A DNA stretch of 53,661 nt from an uncultured Clostridium sp. (GTDB taxonomy: Bacteria > Bacillota > Clostridia > TANB77 > CAG-508): positions 1 to 53,661 of the forward strand of contig USBY01000009.1 of the NCBI GenBank assembly GCA_900553015.1, read 5' to 3'. The notes beneath the pieces were generated by a model. That model saw nothing but the letters and a program-made list of their open reading frames with translations, was not told the DNA's origin and did no database searches. The translations under genes were made by a program, and so were the position numbers. Below, piece after piece: positions 24,903 to 33,954 of this stretch. Numbering within the stretch: position 1 is the first letter of the stretch; every line of letters begins with the position of its first letter.

Positions 24903-26372
24903 ATGAAGACTAAAGAAAAATTAATCATAGTATTACTATCAATAGTTATTGCAGGAATTAGCTATTGGTTTTTCTGGGATGGATATTATTCTATAGATAC
25001 ATATAGAATAATTTCGCAAGGATATACAGATTATGCATTAAAAGATGCATATATAAGAGACGGAAGATTATTTCTTGCAGGAATTGTAAGTTTAGTTGGA
25101 ATAATAAATCCAAGCTATAAGGTATGGTATATTATAAATTTAGCAATTGCAATTTTTATATCTGCAATCACAGTTTTACAGTTGTATATGATTATAAATC
25201 ATTATAAAAAAGCGAAGAATACAAAAAATAAATGCATATACTTTTTAGTTAGTTATACATTTATTTTTAATTTCGTTCAGATAGATACAATGCAATTTAT
25301 TGAGGCTTTTGCAATTGCAACAAGTATTTTATTATATATATTATCACTAAAAAATACTGTAATAAATAAAAACAAAAAAATGGGATTTATATATGCTGTT
25401 CTAGGAATGTTATGGTATCAAGGAACAGTTACTATATATATAGCGACTGCATTTTTGATGTGCTTATTAGAAACCAAAAAAATTAACAAAGAGTTTTTTA
25501 AGAAAATATTAAATCCAGCAATTATTATTATAATTTCTGCAATATTAAGCTCTTTAATAGTAAGTATAGTTCCGTATATTACTAAATTAGAACTTACAGA
25601 GAGATTTCCAAGTTTAGAAAAATATATGAGTATATTGAAAAGAAACATTATGCAGATGGATGATTTTCTTATAGATTGCTGTGGATATTTTCCTAAATAT
25701 ATTTTTATTAGTGCTAGCCTATTGATATTAATAGTAGTATTCGTATATGGAATAAAGAACAAAAACGTTACACAGCCTATAAATGCATTAATAGTGTTTT
25801 ATGTATACATAGTTTCTATATTTATATTTTTCCCAATACAATCAATAGAATTATGTTTTAGATGTGCATTATCATTAGGAGCAGCTATACCAGCGTTATT
25901 TATTTATATGATATGTAATATGGAAATGCTAGAAGGCAAAAAAATATATTTAAATATATTAACAACTATGGTAATACTGTATTTTATATTAAGTGTATGT
26001 AATACTGTAAAAGTGACAAGTGAATTTAAATTTGCAAATGAATTAGATGAAAGATTTGTAAAAAGAATAGAAACAGAAGCTAAAAATTTACAAGACAAAG
26101 GAATAAATATACAAAAATATGCAGTATATTATACTACAAATGGCGATAGGTTAAATGAATTATATAATTCAGAAATTACATTTTATAATTCGTATTATCT
26201 ATTATCAAGAGATTTTAGTAATATGTTTGGAATATATGGAGACAAAAATATTAAATTAGAGAAGCAATATGCAGATAAAGAAATTGTAGATAAGTATTTT
26301 GAGAACCCAAGTGATGAAGAAATACAAATCAAATATATAGATGATGTTCTTTATGTAGTGGTAGATTTGTAA
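24903..26372 (+). CDS. GtrII-like polytopic glucosyltransferase family protein
   Basis: A 489-residue membrane protein with about ten helices. The outside N-terminal segment YSIDTYRIISQGYTDY and D-GRLFLAG resemble the GtrII glucosyltransferase domain, known from O-antigen modification and widespread in Firmicutes surface loci. A soluble C-terminal region of about 110 residues follows the last helix. It has an AGAGGGG site just before the ATG. No glycosyl-donor (GtrA/GtrB) genes are adjacent, so the donor supply and target glycan are unknown. Confidence 0.78.
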   Translation: MKTKEKLIIVLLSIVIAGISYWFFWDGYYSIDTYRIISQGYTDYALKDAYIRDGRLFLAGIVSLVGIINPSYKVWYIINLAIAIFISAITVLQLYMIINHYKKAKNTKNKCIYFLVSYTFIFNFVQIDTMQFIEAFAIATSILLYILSLKNTVINKNKKMGFIYAVLGMLWYQGTVTIYIATAFLMCLLETKKINKEFFKKILNPAIIIIISAILSSLIVSIVPYITKLELTERFPSLEKYMSILKRNIMQMDDFLIDCCGYFPKYIFISASLLILIVVFVYGIKNKNVTQPINALIVFYVYIVSIFIFFPIQSIELCFRCALSLGAAIPALFIYMICNMEMLEGKKIYLNILTTMVILYFILSVCNTVKVTSEFKFANELDERFVKRIETEAKNLQDKGINIQKYAVYYTTNGDRLNELYNSEITFYNSYYLLSRDFSNMFGIYGDKNIKLEKQYADKEIVDKYFENPSDEEIQIKYIDDVLYVVVDL

Positions 26373-26381
26373 TATACAAGG

Positions 26382-26410
26382 TTTACAATACTGGAAATTT
26401 GTTATATAAT
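26382..26410 (+). promoter_or_regulatory. Promoter of lysS
   Basis: TTTACA and TATAAT with a 17-base spacer. No T-box leader fits the 35 bases left before the start codon. Confidence 0.6.
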
Positions 26411-26444
26411 AGGGCAAGATTTTAACAAGGAAAGGGAGATTTTA

Positions 26445-27935
26445 ATGGACAATAATGTTAATGAAGAAGTAGATATAAATCAATTAATGAAGATTAGAAG
26501 AGAAAAACTAGATGAGTTAAGAAAAGAGGGAAAAGATCCTTTTGCAATAACAAAATACGATAGAACAGAAACTGCAGGACAAATTAAAGCAAACTATGAT
26601 GAATACGAAGAAAAAGATGTATCAGTTGCAGGTAGAATAATTGCAAAAAGAATAATGGGTAAAGCATCATTCTGTACAATACAAGACAGTGACGAGAAAA
26701 TTCAAAGTTATGTAAGTATAAATGATTTAGGAGAAGAAAGCTATAAAGCATTTAAAACTTATGATATTGGTGACTTTATAGGAATAAAAGGTTTTGTATT
26801 TAAAACTAGAACTGGAGAAATATCTGTTCATGCAAAAGAAGTAACATTATTATCTAAATCTTTAAGACCATTACCAGAAAAATTCCATGGTCTAAAAGAC
26901 CCAGATTTAAGATATAGACAAAGATATGTTGACTTAATTGTAAATCCAGAAGTTAAGAAAACTTTCGAAATTAGAAGTAAAATAGTAAAAGAAATAAGAA
27001 ATATATTAGATGAAAAGGGATATTTAGAAGTTGACACACCAATGTTAAATACTATTTCTGGCGGTGCAACAGCAAAACCATTTATAACACACCATAATGC
27101 ATTAAATATAGATATGTATTTAAGAATTGCTACAGAATTAAACTTAAAAAGATTAATTGTTGGTGGATATGATAAAGTATATGAAATGGGTAGAATATTT
27201 AGAAATGAAGGTATGGATATAAGACATAATCCAGAATTTACTTCTATAGAGTTATATGCTGCTTACCAAGACTATAATGATATGATGGATATAACAGAAG
27301 AATTATTCTCTGAGGTTGCAAAAAGAGTATTAGGTACAACTAAAATAACATATCAAGGACAAGATATAGATTTAACACCTAAATTTAAGAGAATTACAAT
27401 GATTGATTCTATCAAAGAGGTAACAGGAATAGACTTTAATAACATAAATACAGACGAAGAAGCAGTTGCTTTAGCAAAAGAAAAAGGAATAGAAATTCCA
27501 GATAAAACTAAAGAAACTAGAGGAGATGTTATTAGTTTATTCTTTGATGAATATGTAGAAAAAACTTTAATACAACCAACATTTATATATGATTATCCAG
27601 TAGAAATTTCACCACTTGCTAAAAGAAAACAAGCAGATCCAAGACTTACAGAAAGATTTGAGATATTTATTGGTGGAAGAGAATATGGTAATGCTTTCTC
27701 AGAATTAAATGATCCAATTGATCAATATGAAAGATTTAAGAAACAAGTGGAAGCAAGAGATGCTGGTGATGACGAAGCAGGAATGATGGATGAAGATTAT
27801 ATTAATGCATTAGAGATTGGTTTACCACCTACAGGAGGATTAGGAATAGGAGTAGATAGATTTGTTATGTTATTAACAGATGCTGCATCAATAAGAGATG
27901 TATTATTATTCCCAACAATGAAGCCATTAAACTAA
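26445..27935 (+). CDS. lysS: Lysyl-tRNA synthetase, class II
   Basis: Charges tRNA-Lys with lysine in the cytoplasm. It is 496 residues, the usual length. The N-terminal OB-fold anticodon-binding domain (about 50-150) is followed by the class II catalytic core, with motif 2 in FRNEGMDIRHNPEF and motif 3 in GLGIGVDRFVM near the C-terminus. An AAAGGGAG site precedes the ATG. It is monocistronic between a consensus promoter and a strong terminator. Confidence 0.97.
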   Translation: MDNNVNEEVDINQLMKIRREKLDELRKEGKDPFAITKYDRTETAGQIKANYDEYEEKDVSVAGRIIAKRIMGKASFCTIQDSDEKIQSYVSINDLGEESYKAFKTYDIGDFIGIKGFVFKTRTGEISVHAKEVTLLSKSLRPLPEKFHGLKDPDLRYRQRYVDLIVNPEVKKTFEIRSKIVKEIRNILDEKGYLEVDTPMLNTISGGATAKPFITHHNALNIDMYLRIATELNLKRLIVGGYDKVYEMGRIFRNEGMDIRHNPEFTSIELYAAYQDYNDMMDITEELFSEVAKRVLGTTKITYQGQDIDLTPKFKRITMIDSIKEVTGIDFNNINTDEEAVALAKEKGIEIPDKTKETRGDVISLFFDEYVEKTLIQPTFIYDYPVEISPLAKRKQADPRLTERFEIFIGGREYGNAFSELNDPIDQYERFKKQVEARDAGDDEAGMMDEDYINALEIGLPPTGGLGIGVDRFVMLLTDAASIRDVLLFPTMKPLN

Positions 27936-27952
27936 ATAAAATTTAAATAATG

Positions 27953-27989
27953 AAAAAACTGTTTGTATTTGAACAAACAGTTTTTTTTT
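27953..27989 (+). terminator. Terminator of lysS
   Basis: A perfect 12-bp stem (27955-27966 with 27973-27984) followed by nine T residues. Confidence 0.85.
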
Positions 27990-28054
27990 ACCTAAAAATG
28001 TATAAAATATTAGTTTATTGGAAAAATTAGTTTAAAAGAATAAGGAGGCTATTT

Positions 28055-28495
28055 ATGGAAAATTCAGTTAAAAATTTAAATTGTTTACTTGCTGACTTAA
28101 ATGTATTTTACAGAAAACTTCAGAATTATCATTGGAATGTTAAAGGAAAAGATTTCTTTACAATGCATGAAAAATTAGAAGAATATTATGATGAAATAAA
28201 TGAACAAATAGATGAAGTTGCAGAGCACATCTTAATGCTTAACAGTGAGCCTTTAGGAACAATGAAAGATTACCTTGATAATACTTGTATTGTTGAAGCT
28301 AAAAATGAAAAAATAGATGGATGCGAAGTTATTAAAAATATTATAACAGACTATAATACTTTGCTTAAGAAAGTAACTGAGATAAAAGAAGAAGCTGATA
28401 ATCAAAAGGATTATGGAACATCTAGTTTAATGGATAATTATATTTCCTTATATATGAAAAATTTATGGATGTTAAATCAAACTATTAGTAAGTAA
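28055..28495 (+). CDS. dps: Dps-like ferritin
   Basis: A 146-residue DNA-protection/ferritin-like protein that stores iron and removes peroxide. The inter-subunit ferroxidase residues are present with correct spacing: H26, H38, D53 and E57. The typical YHWNVKG and VAEHIL segments are visible. It is monocistronic with AAGGAGG before the ATG. No PerR or Fur box was identified with confidence. Confidence 0.92.
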   Translation: MENSVKNLNCLLADLNVFYRKLQNYHWNVKGKDFFTMHEKLEEYYDEINEQIDEVAEHILMLNSEPLGTMKDYLDNTCIVEAKNEKIDGCEVIKNIITDYNTLLKKVTEIKEEADNQKDYGTSSLMDNYISLYMKNLWMLNQTISK

Positions 28496-28510
28496 AATTT
28501 AAAATAATAA

Positions 28511-28556
28511 AAATGAGCCCAAAATGTTATACAAAACATGGAGGGTTTATTTTTGT
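28511..28556 (+). terminator. Probable terminator after dps
   Basis: A 10-bp stem with two G-U pairs (28511-28520 with 28543-28552) followed by TTTTGTTTT. The loop contains a second short stem. Confidence 0.5.
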
Positions 28557-28655
28557 TTTAAGAGATATAACACCATTTTATAAAAGGTATTATTAAATAA
28601 TTGATATTTTAAATAATATATGATATATTTTTATAAGCGTTCTAAACGTAAAAAT

Positions 28656-28684
28656 TTGTAAATGTTTTGATAAAGTAGCATAAT
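28656..28684 (+). promoter_or_regulatory. Promoter of the site-2 protease gene
   Basis: TTGTAA and CATAAT with a 17-base spacer, 31 bases before the start codon. Confidence 0.5.
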
Positions 28685-28715
28685 GAAAACATTAAATTAA
28701 CAAAGGAGGAAAAAC

Positions 28716-29435
28716 ATGTTTTATTTTCCAGGGGGAAGTAGTTACTTATATATAATATTATTAATAATGGTAATTAGTAATATTATGACAGGTGGAGTAA
28801 GTTTATTAGGCTTATTACTAAGTTTACCAGGAGTTTTAATTGCGATAACATTTCACGAGTTTGCACATGCATTTGCAGCAGTAAAACTTGGGGATGAAAC
28901 ACCAAAAATGCAAGGTAGATTAAGCTTAAATCCATTATCACATTTGGATCCAATAGGTATTATAATGCTTATATTTGCTCATATTGGTTGGGGTAAACCA
29001 GTAGAAATAAACCCAAGAAATTTTAAAGGAAGGATATCTACAAGTGCAGCAGAAGCGATAGTATCAGCAGCAGGACCAATTATGAACTTTATACTAGCAC
29101 TAGTATTTTCCTTAATATTTGCGGCTCTTGCAAAATTTGTTCCTAGCATATGGACAATGGCTGGAGGCGTTGTAGCAACAATAATCTTAGATATTATTAT
29201 TGTTAATATTGGTTTAGGTGTATTTAACTTAATACCATTACCACCATTAGATGGTTCAAAGATATTAGCACATTTTTTACCTATAAATGCAAGAAGATGG
29301 TTTATAGAACATGAAAATATATTTTATATAGCCTTTATAATAATTTGGTTAACACCAATAGCATCAAGAATTACATCACCAATAATAAATGCTATATTAA
29401 ACTTTTTACTAAACATAGGATTTGCAATATTTTAG
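28716..29435 (+). CDS. M50-family (site-2-type) membrane metalloprotease
   Basis: A 239-residue intramembrane zinc protease of the compact S2P group. H47, E48 and H51 form the HExxH motif (HEFAH) in the second helix. D179 in NLIPLPPLDG supplies the third ligand. Six helices are predicted. It lacks a PDZ domain, unlike RseP. It resembles the small M50 proteins that lie near clpP- or scpA-type housekeeping genes in Clostridia. The substrate is unknown. It might process a signalling or sporulation membrane protein. Confidence 0.9.
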   Translation: MFYFPGGSSYLYIILLIMVISNIMTGGVSLLGLLLSLPGVLIAITFHEFAHAFAAVKLGDETPKMQGRLSLNPLSHLDPIGIIMLIFAHIGWGKPVEINPRNFKGRISTSAAEAIVSAAGPIMNFILALVFSLIFAALAKFVPSIWTMAGGVVATIILDIIIVNIGLGVFNLIPLPPLDGSKILAHFLPINARRWFIEHENIFYIAFIIIWLTPIASRITSPIINAILNFLLNIGFAIF

Positions 29436-29440
29436 CAATA

Positions 29441-29502
29441 GGGATTTGGGGACGTTCTTAAAATCCCGGTAAAACCGGGCTTTTAAGAACAGCCCTTTTT
29501 TT
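29441..29502. repeat. REP-like palindromic element, copy 2
   Basis: It shares the GGGAnTTGGGGACGTTCnT core with 22514-22532. It adds its own palindrome: GTTCTTAAAA-T-CCCGGT pairs with ACCGGG-C-TTTTAAGAAC (29454-29490). The last arm with seven T residues (29477-29502) can act as a terminator for the protease gene. Confidence 0.65.
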
Positions 29503-29596
29503 AGTGCAAACATAGAAAAGAAGGGAGAAGACTTAGCAATTACTTTACTTATAAGCAAATAAATGGTATACTTTTAAGCGATAAAAGGAGAAAAAA

Positions 29597-30586
29597 ATGA
29601 AAGATATAATAATTTTAGGAATAGAATCAAGTTGTGATGAAACATCTGTAGCAGTTGTAAAAAATGGTAGAGAAGTTTTATCAAATGTAATAAATACACA
29701 AATAAGTATTCATGAATTATATGGTGGAGTTGTACCAGAAATTGCATCTAGAAATCATGTGGAAAATATTTCACCTGTAATGAAAGAAGCATTAAAAGAA
29801 GCAAATATACAAATAGATGATATAGATGGAATAGCTTGTACATATGGCCCAGGCTTAGTGGGAGCTTTATTAGTTGGTGTATCCTATGCAAAAGCATTAA
29901 GTTATGCAGCTAACAAACCACTTATTGGAGTAAATCATATACAAGGACATATTGCTGCGAACTATATAACATATAAAGAACTAAAGCCACCATTTTTAAC
30001 TTTATTAATATCTGGAGGAAATACACAGCTTGTTCTAGTAAAGGATTATACAGAGTTTGAAATATTAGGTAAAACTAGAGATGATGCAGTAGGAGAAGCT
30101 TTTGACAAAATTGCAAGAGTTATAGGATTAGGATATCCTGGGGGACCTAAGATGGATAAACTAGCACAAGAAGGTAAGTCGAATATAGATTTACCTAAAG
30201 TTCATGTAGAAGGTTTAGACTTTAGTTTTAGTGGATTGAAAACAGCAATCATTAATTTGCATCATAAAACACCTGATATAAACAAAGCAGACTTAGCGGC
30301 AAGCTTCGAAAAAGATGTTGCAGAAATCTTATTAGAAAATACCAAAAAAGCTGTAAATGAGACAAATATAAATAAAATAGCATTAGCAGGAGGAGTTTCT
30401 GCCAATAGCTATATCAGGAAAGCATTTAAAGAATTAGAAGAGAAAGAAAATATAGAAATTTATTATCCAGAACTTAAATTATGTACAGACAATGCAGCAA
30501 TGATAGCATCAGCTGGGTATTATAATTACTTAAAAGGAAATTTCTCAGATTTAAAATTAAATGCTGTACCAAATTTAAAATTATAA
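29597..30586 (+). CDS. tsaD: tRNA N6-threonylcarbamoyladenosine transferase
   Basis: Transfers threonylcarbamoyl to A37 of ANN-decoding tRNAs, with TsaB and TsaE. At 329 residues it is typical. The ASKHA nucleotide-binding start GIESSCDETS, the metal-binding histidines H114 and H118 in NHIQGHIAA, and the SGGNTQL and LAGGVSANS motifs are present. An AAAAGGAG site precedes the ATG. tsaB and tsaE are not in the window. A metallophosphoesterase gene follows after 21 bases. Confidence 0.96.
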   Translation: MKDIIILGIESSCDETSVAVVKNGREVLSNVINTQISIHELYGGVVPEIASRNHVENISPVMKEALKEANIQIDDIDGIACTYGPGLVGALLVGVSYAKALSYAANKPLIGVNHIQGHIAANYITYKELKPPFLTLLISGGNTQLVLVKDYTEFEILGKTRDDAVGEAFDKIARVIGLGYPGGPKMDKLAQEGKSNIDLPKVHVEGLDFSFSGLKTAIINLHHKTPDINKADLAASFEKDVAEILLENTKKAVNETNINKIALAGGVSANSYIRKAFKELEEKENIEIYYPELKLCTDNAAMIASAGYYNYLKGNFSDLKLNAVPNLKL

Positions 30587-30607
30587 TAATTAGAAAGAGG
30601 TTGGAAA

Positions 30608-31297
30608 ATGTCAATCTATGCAATTTCGGACTTGCATTTATCATTTAATGCAGATAAACCAATGGATATATTTGGTTGGCAAGATTATGAAAATAAGATA
30701 AAAGAAGATTGGAAAAGTAAAGTAAAAGAAGATGATTTAGTAATCTTAGGTGGAGATTTTTCTTGGTCAATGCAACTTCAAGATACATTTAAAGATTTTG
30801 AATTTATTCATAATCTACCAGGGAAAAAACTATTGCTTAAAGGTAACCACGATTATTGGTGGGGAACTTTAACAAGCATGAGGAGATATATAAATAGTAT
30901 TGGTTTTACAGATATAGATTTTATATATAATAATAGTTATGAATTTGAACATAAAATAATTTGTGGAACTAGAGGATGGAATTTTAGTGGACTTCAGGAT
31001 GAAGACGAAAAGATATACAATAGGGAAAAGCAAAGGCTAAAATTATCTTTAGAAGATGGTGTGAATAGATTTGGAAAAAATAAAGAAATTATTGCTTGTT
31101 TACATTATCCACCATTAAAGATAGACGAAATCTCGGATTTTGTAAGAATAATGGAAGACTATAATGTAAAGAAATGTATTTATGGACATTTACATGGACC
31201 TGCACATAAATTTATAGTAGAAAAAAATATTGATGGAATAGAATATATTATGACAAGTTGTGATTATACAAACTTTAAATTGCTAAAAATTTATTAA
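30608..31297 (+). CDS. Calcineurin-like metallophosphoesterase
   Basis: A 229-residue phosphoesterase with the five metal motifs in order: ISDLHLS (D8, H10), GGDFSW, KGNHDYWW, LHYPP and YGHLHG. It resembles the bacterial YmdB-unrelated single-domain Icc-like group often annotated as serine/threonine phosphatase. The substrate is unknown. It forms an operon-like run with tsaD upstream and a Nudix hydrolase downstream, with gaps under 25 bases. Confidence 0.88.
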   Translation: MSIYAISDLHLSFNADKPMDIFGWQDYENKIKEDWKSKVKEDDLVILGGDFSWSMQLQDTFKDFEFIHNLPGKKLLLKGNHDYWWGTLTSMRRYINSIGFTDIDFIYNNSYEFEHKIICGTRGWNFSGLQDEDEKIYNREKQRLKLSLEDGVNRFGKNKEIIACLHYPPLKIDEISDFVRIMEDYNVKKCIYGHLHGPAHKFIVEKNIDGIEYIMTSCDYTNFKLLKIY

Positions 31298-31315
31298 TTT
31301 GTAGGAGGAAGAAAA

Positions 31316-31720
31316 ATGAAAACATTAAAAGCTGGAACAGTATTAATAAATTTACAAAATAAAGAAATATGTTTGGTATATAATAAAAATGACAAAAGCT
31401 ATGCATTTCCAAAAGGACATTTAGAAAATGATGAAACTTTAAAAGAATGTGCAATAAGAGAAACAGAGGAAGAAACTGGCCACACGTGTTCAATAATTAA
31501 CGAAAAAGAAATTGGAATTTTAAAATATTTAACTCCTGCTGGCGAAAATGTGGAGCTTCACTTATATCTAGCAAAAGATACAGGACTAGTTACTAGAGAA
31601 ATTAATCCTAAAGATAAGGAAGAAACACTATGGGTGGACATAGAAAAAGTTGAAGAAAAAATATTATATCAAGATTTAAATAGGTTATGGTTGGACATGA
31701 AAAATAAAATAAATAAGTAA
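31316..31720 (+). CDS. Nudix hydrolase
   Basis: A 134-residue pyrophosphohydrolase. The Nudix box is complete: G34, E40, R48, E49, E52, E53 and G55 fit GX5EX7REUXEEXGU. The FPKGH start of the box is typical of diadenosine-polyphosphate or mRNA-decapping-like members (bis(5'-nucleosyl)-tetraphosphatase type). The true substrate is unknown. An AGGAGG site precedes the ATG. It is the third gene of the tsaD operon. Confidence 0.88.
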   Translation: MKTLKAGTVLINLQNKEICLVYNKNDKSYAFPKGHLENDETLKECAIRETEEETGHTCSIINEKEIGILKYLTPAGENVELHLYLAKDTGLVTREINPKDKEETLWVDIEKVEEKILYQDLNRLWLDMKNKINK

Positions 31721-31758
31721 TATATGTAAAATTATTGTAATATTTCTGCTCAAATGAC

Positions 31759-31786
31759 TTGCAATTCACATAATTTGTGATATAAT
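31759..31786 (+). promoter_or_regulatory. Promoter of tig
   Basis: TTGCAA and TATAAT with a 16-base spacer. TCACA and TGTGA form a small inverted repeat inside the spacer and might bind a regulator. Confidence 0.5.
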
Positions 31787-31840
31787 ATGAAAGCACGAAA
31801 AAACGATAAGTATTAAAAATGCGAAAGGGTTGAAAAATAA

Positions 31841-33124
31841 ATGAGTATAAAAGTAGAAAAAACAGATAACAAAAATGAATTAAAATTAGAATTTACAGTA
31901 GCAGCTGAAAAATTTGAAGATGCAATGAAGAAAGTGTATTTCCAAACAGCTAAATATTTTAATATACCAGGATTTAGAAAAGGTAAAGCACCAATGAAGA
32001 TAGTAGAAAAATATTATGGAGAAAGTATTTTCTACGAAGATGCTTTTAACGAAATATTAAAAGAAGAATATGATAAAGAATTAAGAGAAAATGATATAAC
32101 AGCTGTAAGTTATCCAGAATTTGATATAAAACAAATGGAAAAAGGAAAAGACTTAATATTTACAGCTACAGTTCAAGTAAAACCAGAAGTTAAATTAGGA
32201 AAATATAAAGGTATAGAACTAAAAAAAGTAGAGTATACTGTAAAAGATGAAGATATAGATCATGAATTAGGACATATGCAAGAAAGAAATTCTAGAATTG
32301 TTACAGTAGAAGATAAACCAGTAGAAAAAGGAAATATTGCTGTAATAGATTTCGAAGGATTTGTAGATGAAAAAGCATTCGAAGGTGGAAAAGCAGAAGG
32401 TTATGAACTAGAAATAGGAAGTAACACATTTATCCCAGGATTTGAAGATCAAATAGTAGGAATGAAAGCTGGAGAAGAAAAAGACGTTAAAGTTAAATTC
32501 CCAGATGAATATTTCTCTAAAGATTTAGCTGGAAAAGATGCTACATTTAAAGTAAAAGTAAATGAAATAAAGAAAAAAGAATTACCAGAATTAGATGATG
32601 AATTTGCTAAAGATGTTAGCGAATTTGATACATTGAAAGAATTAAAAGCAAGTATAAAAGAAAAATTAGAAAAAGAAAATAAAGAAAAAGTAAAATTCGA
32701 AACACAAGATGCAGCAGTAAAAGCTGTTTGTGATAATACAGAAATCGATATTCCATCAGGAATGATAGATTCTGAAATAGATAACATGGTAAATGATATG
32801 AAATCAAGATTACAATATCAAGGTTTAACATTAGAAAACTACTTAAAAATGGTAGGAAAAACAGAACAAGAATTTAGAAAAGATTATGAAGAACAAGCTA
32901 AAGAAGCTGTTAAATCAAGATTAGTAATCGAAGCAATAGTAAAAGCAGAAAAAATCGAAGCAGACGATAAAGATGTAACAGCAAAAATAGAAGAAATGGC
33001 TAAAAACTATGGTAGAGAAGCAAAAGACTTAGAAGAAAACGAAGCATTAAAGAATTACATAAAAGGAAGTTTAGAAACAGAAAAAGCAATAGAATTTGTA
33101 GTAAAAAATGCAAAAATAAAATAG
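31841..33124 (+). CDS. tig: Trigger factor
   Basis: Ribosome-bound chaperone and peptidyl-prolyl isomerase at the exit tunnel. It is 427 residues. The ribosome-binding loop FNIPGFRKGKAP lies near residue 40, the FKBP-like domain spans about 150-245 and the helical C-terminal chaperone domain about 255-427. The ribosome binding site is weak (AAAGGG). It heads the conserved tig-clpP-clpX group, separated from clpP by a hairpin. Confidence 0.96.
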   Translation: MSIKVEKTDNKNELKLEFTVAAEKFEDAMKKVYFQTAKYFNIPGFRKGKAPMKIVEKYYGESIFYEDAFNEILKEEYDKELRENDITAVSYPEFDIKQMEKGKDLIFTATVQVKPEVKLGKYKGIELKKVEYTVKDEDIDHELGHMQERNSRIVTVEDKPVEKGNIAVIDFEGFVDEKAFEGGKAEGYELEIGSNTFIPGFEDQIVGMKAGEEKDVKVKFPDEYFSKDLAGKDATFKVKVNEIKKKELPELDDEFAKDVSEFDTLKELKASIKEKLEKENKEKVKFETQDAAVKAVCDNTEIDIPSGMIDSEIDNMVNDMKSRLQYQGLTLENYLKMVGKTEQEFRKDYEEQAKEAVKSRLVIEAIVKAEKIEADDKDVTAKIEEMAKNYGREAKDLEENEALKNYIKGSLETEKAIEFVVKNAKIK

Positions 33125-33133
33125 AGTAATAAA

Positions 33134-33164
33134 AGGAGTTTAATATTTTAGGTATTAAACTCCT
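33134..33164. terminator. Hairpin after tig
   Basis: A 12-bp perfect stem (33134-33145 with 33153-33164) with a seven-base loop and no T-tract. It may attenuate or end the tig transcript. Confidence 0.5.
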
Positions 33165-33293
33165 AAATTGTTCAATGTGAAAGTAGCTACAGCTGTAAGG
33201 AAAGAAGACTTAAATTATAATTTGATAAAAAAATTTGCATTTATAATAAATATGATATAAAATAATGTAAGTTTTCAAAGGAGGAGTTTTATT

Positions 33294-33911
33294 ATGGATA
33301 AAAAAGAATTAAATAGTTTAGTACCATATGTAATAGAACAAACAAGTAGAGGAGAAAGATCATATGATATATTCTCTAGACTATTAAAAGATAGAATTAT
33401 ATTTTTAGGGGAACAAGTTGATAGTTCATCTGCAAGTGTTGTAATAGCACAAATGTTATTCTTAGAATCAGAAGACCCAGAAAAAGAAATACATTTATAC
33501 ATAAATAGCCCAGGAGGTTCTATAACAGACGGAATGGCTATTGTAGATACAATGAATTATATTTCTTGCCCAGTTTCTACTATTTGTGTAGGATTAGCTG
33601 CAAGTTTTGGTGCAGTATTATTAGCAAATGGTGAAAAAGGAAAAAGATTTGCAACACCAAATTCAGAAATATTAATTCACCAACCATTAATAGGTGGTCA
33701 AGGTGGAGGTATTTCTGGTCAAGCAACAGAAATAAAAATATACTCAGATCATATGATGAAAACAAGAGAAAAATTAAATAAATTATTAAGCGAAAAAACA
33801 GGTCAACCAATAGAAGTTATTAATAGAGATACAGAAAGAGACAATTATATGACAGCACAAGAAGCATTAGAATATGGTCTTATAGATGGAATTATGGACA
33901 AAAGAAGATAA
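33294..33911 (+). CDS. clpP: ATP-dependent Clp protease proteolytic subunit
   Basis: Serine protease that forms the double-heptamer core used by ClpX and ClpC. At 205 residues it is slightly longer than E. coli mature ClpP. The triad is S104 in AASFG (a phenylalanine replaces the common methionine after the serine), H129 in LIHQPL and D179 in NRDTERD. AAAGGAGGAG precedes the ATG. clpX starts 43 bases after the stop codon. Confidence 0.97.
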   Translation: MDKKELNSLVPYVIEQTSRGERSYDIFSRLLKDRIIFLGEQVDSSSASVVIAQMLFLESEDPEKEIHLYINSPGGSITDGMAIVDTMNYISCPVSTICVGLAASFGAVLLANGEKGKRFATPNSEILIHQPLIGGQGGGISGQATEIKIYSDHMMKTREKLNKLLSEKTGQPIEVINRDTERDNYMTAQEALEYGLIDGIMDKRR

Positions 33912-33954
33912 AGGAAGTTGCTAAAGATAACATAAAAAGAAGGAGCGCTTTATT

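Noticed and set aside
26373..26444. T-box or other riboswitch before lysS
   Set aside because: Only 35 bases lie between the promoter -10 box and the start codon, too short for a T-box.
22512..29502. CRISPR array from the two GGGGACG repeats
   Set aside because: There are only two copies about 6.9 kb apart with no spacers or cas genes. They are REP-like elements.
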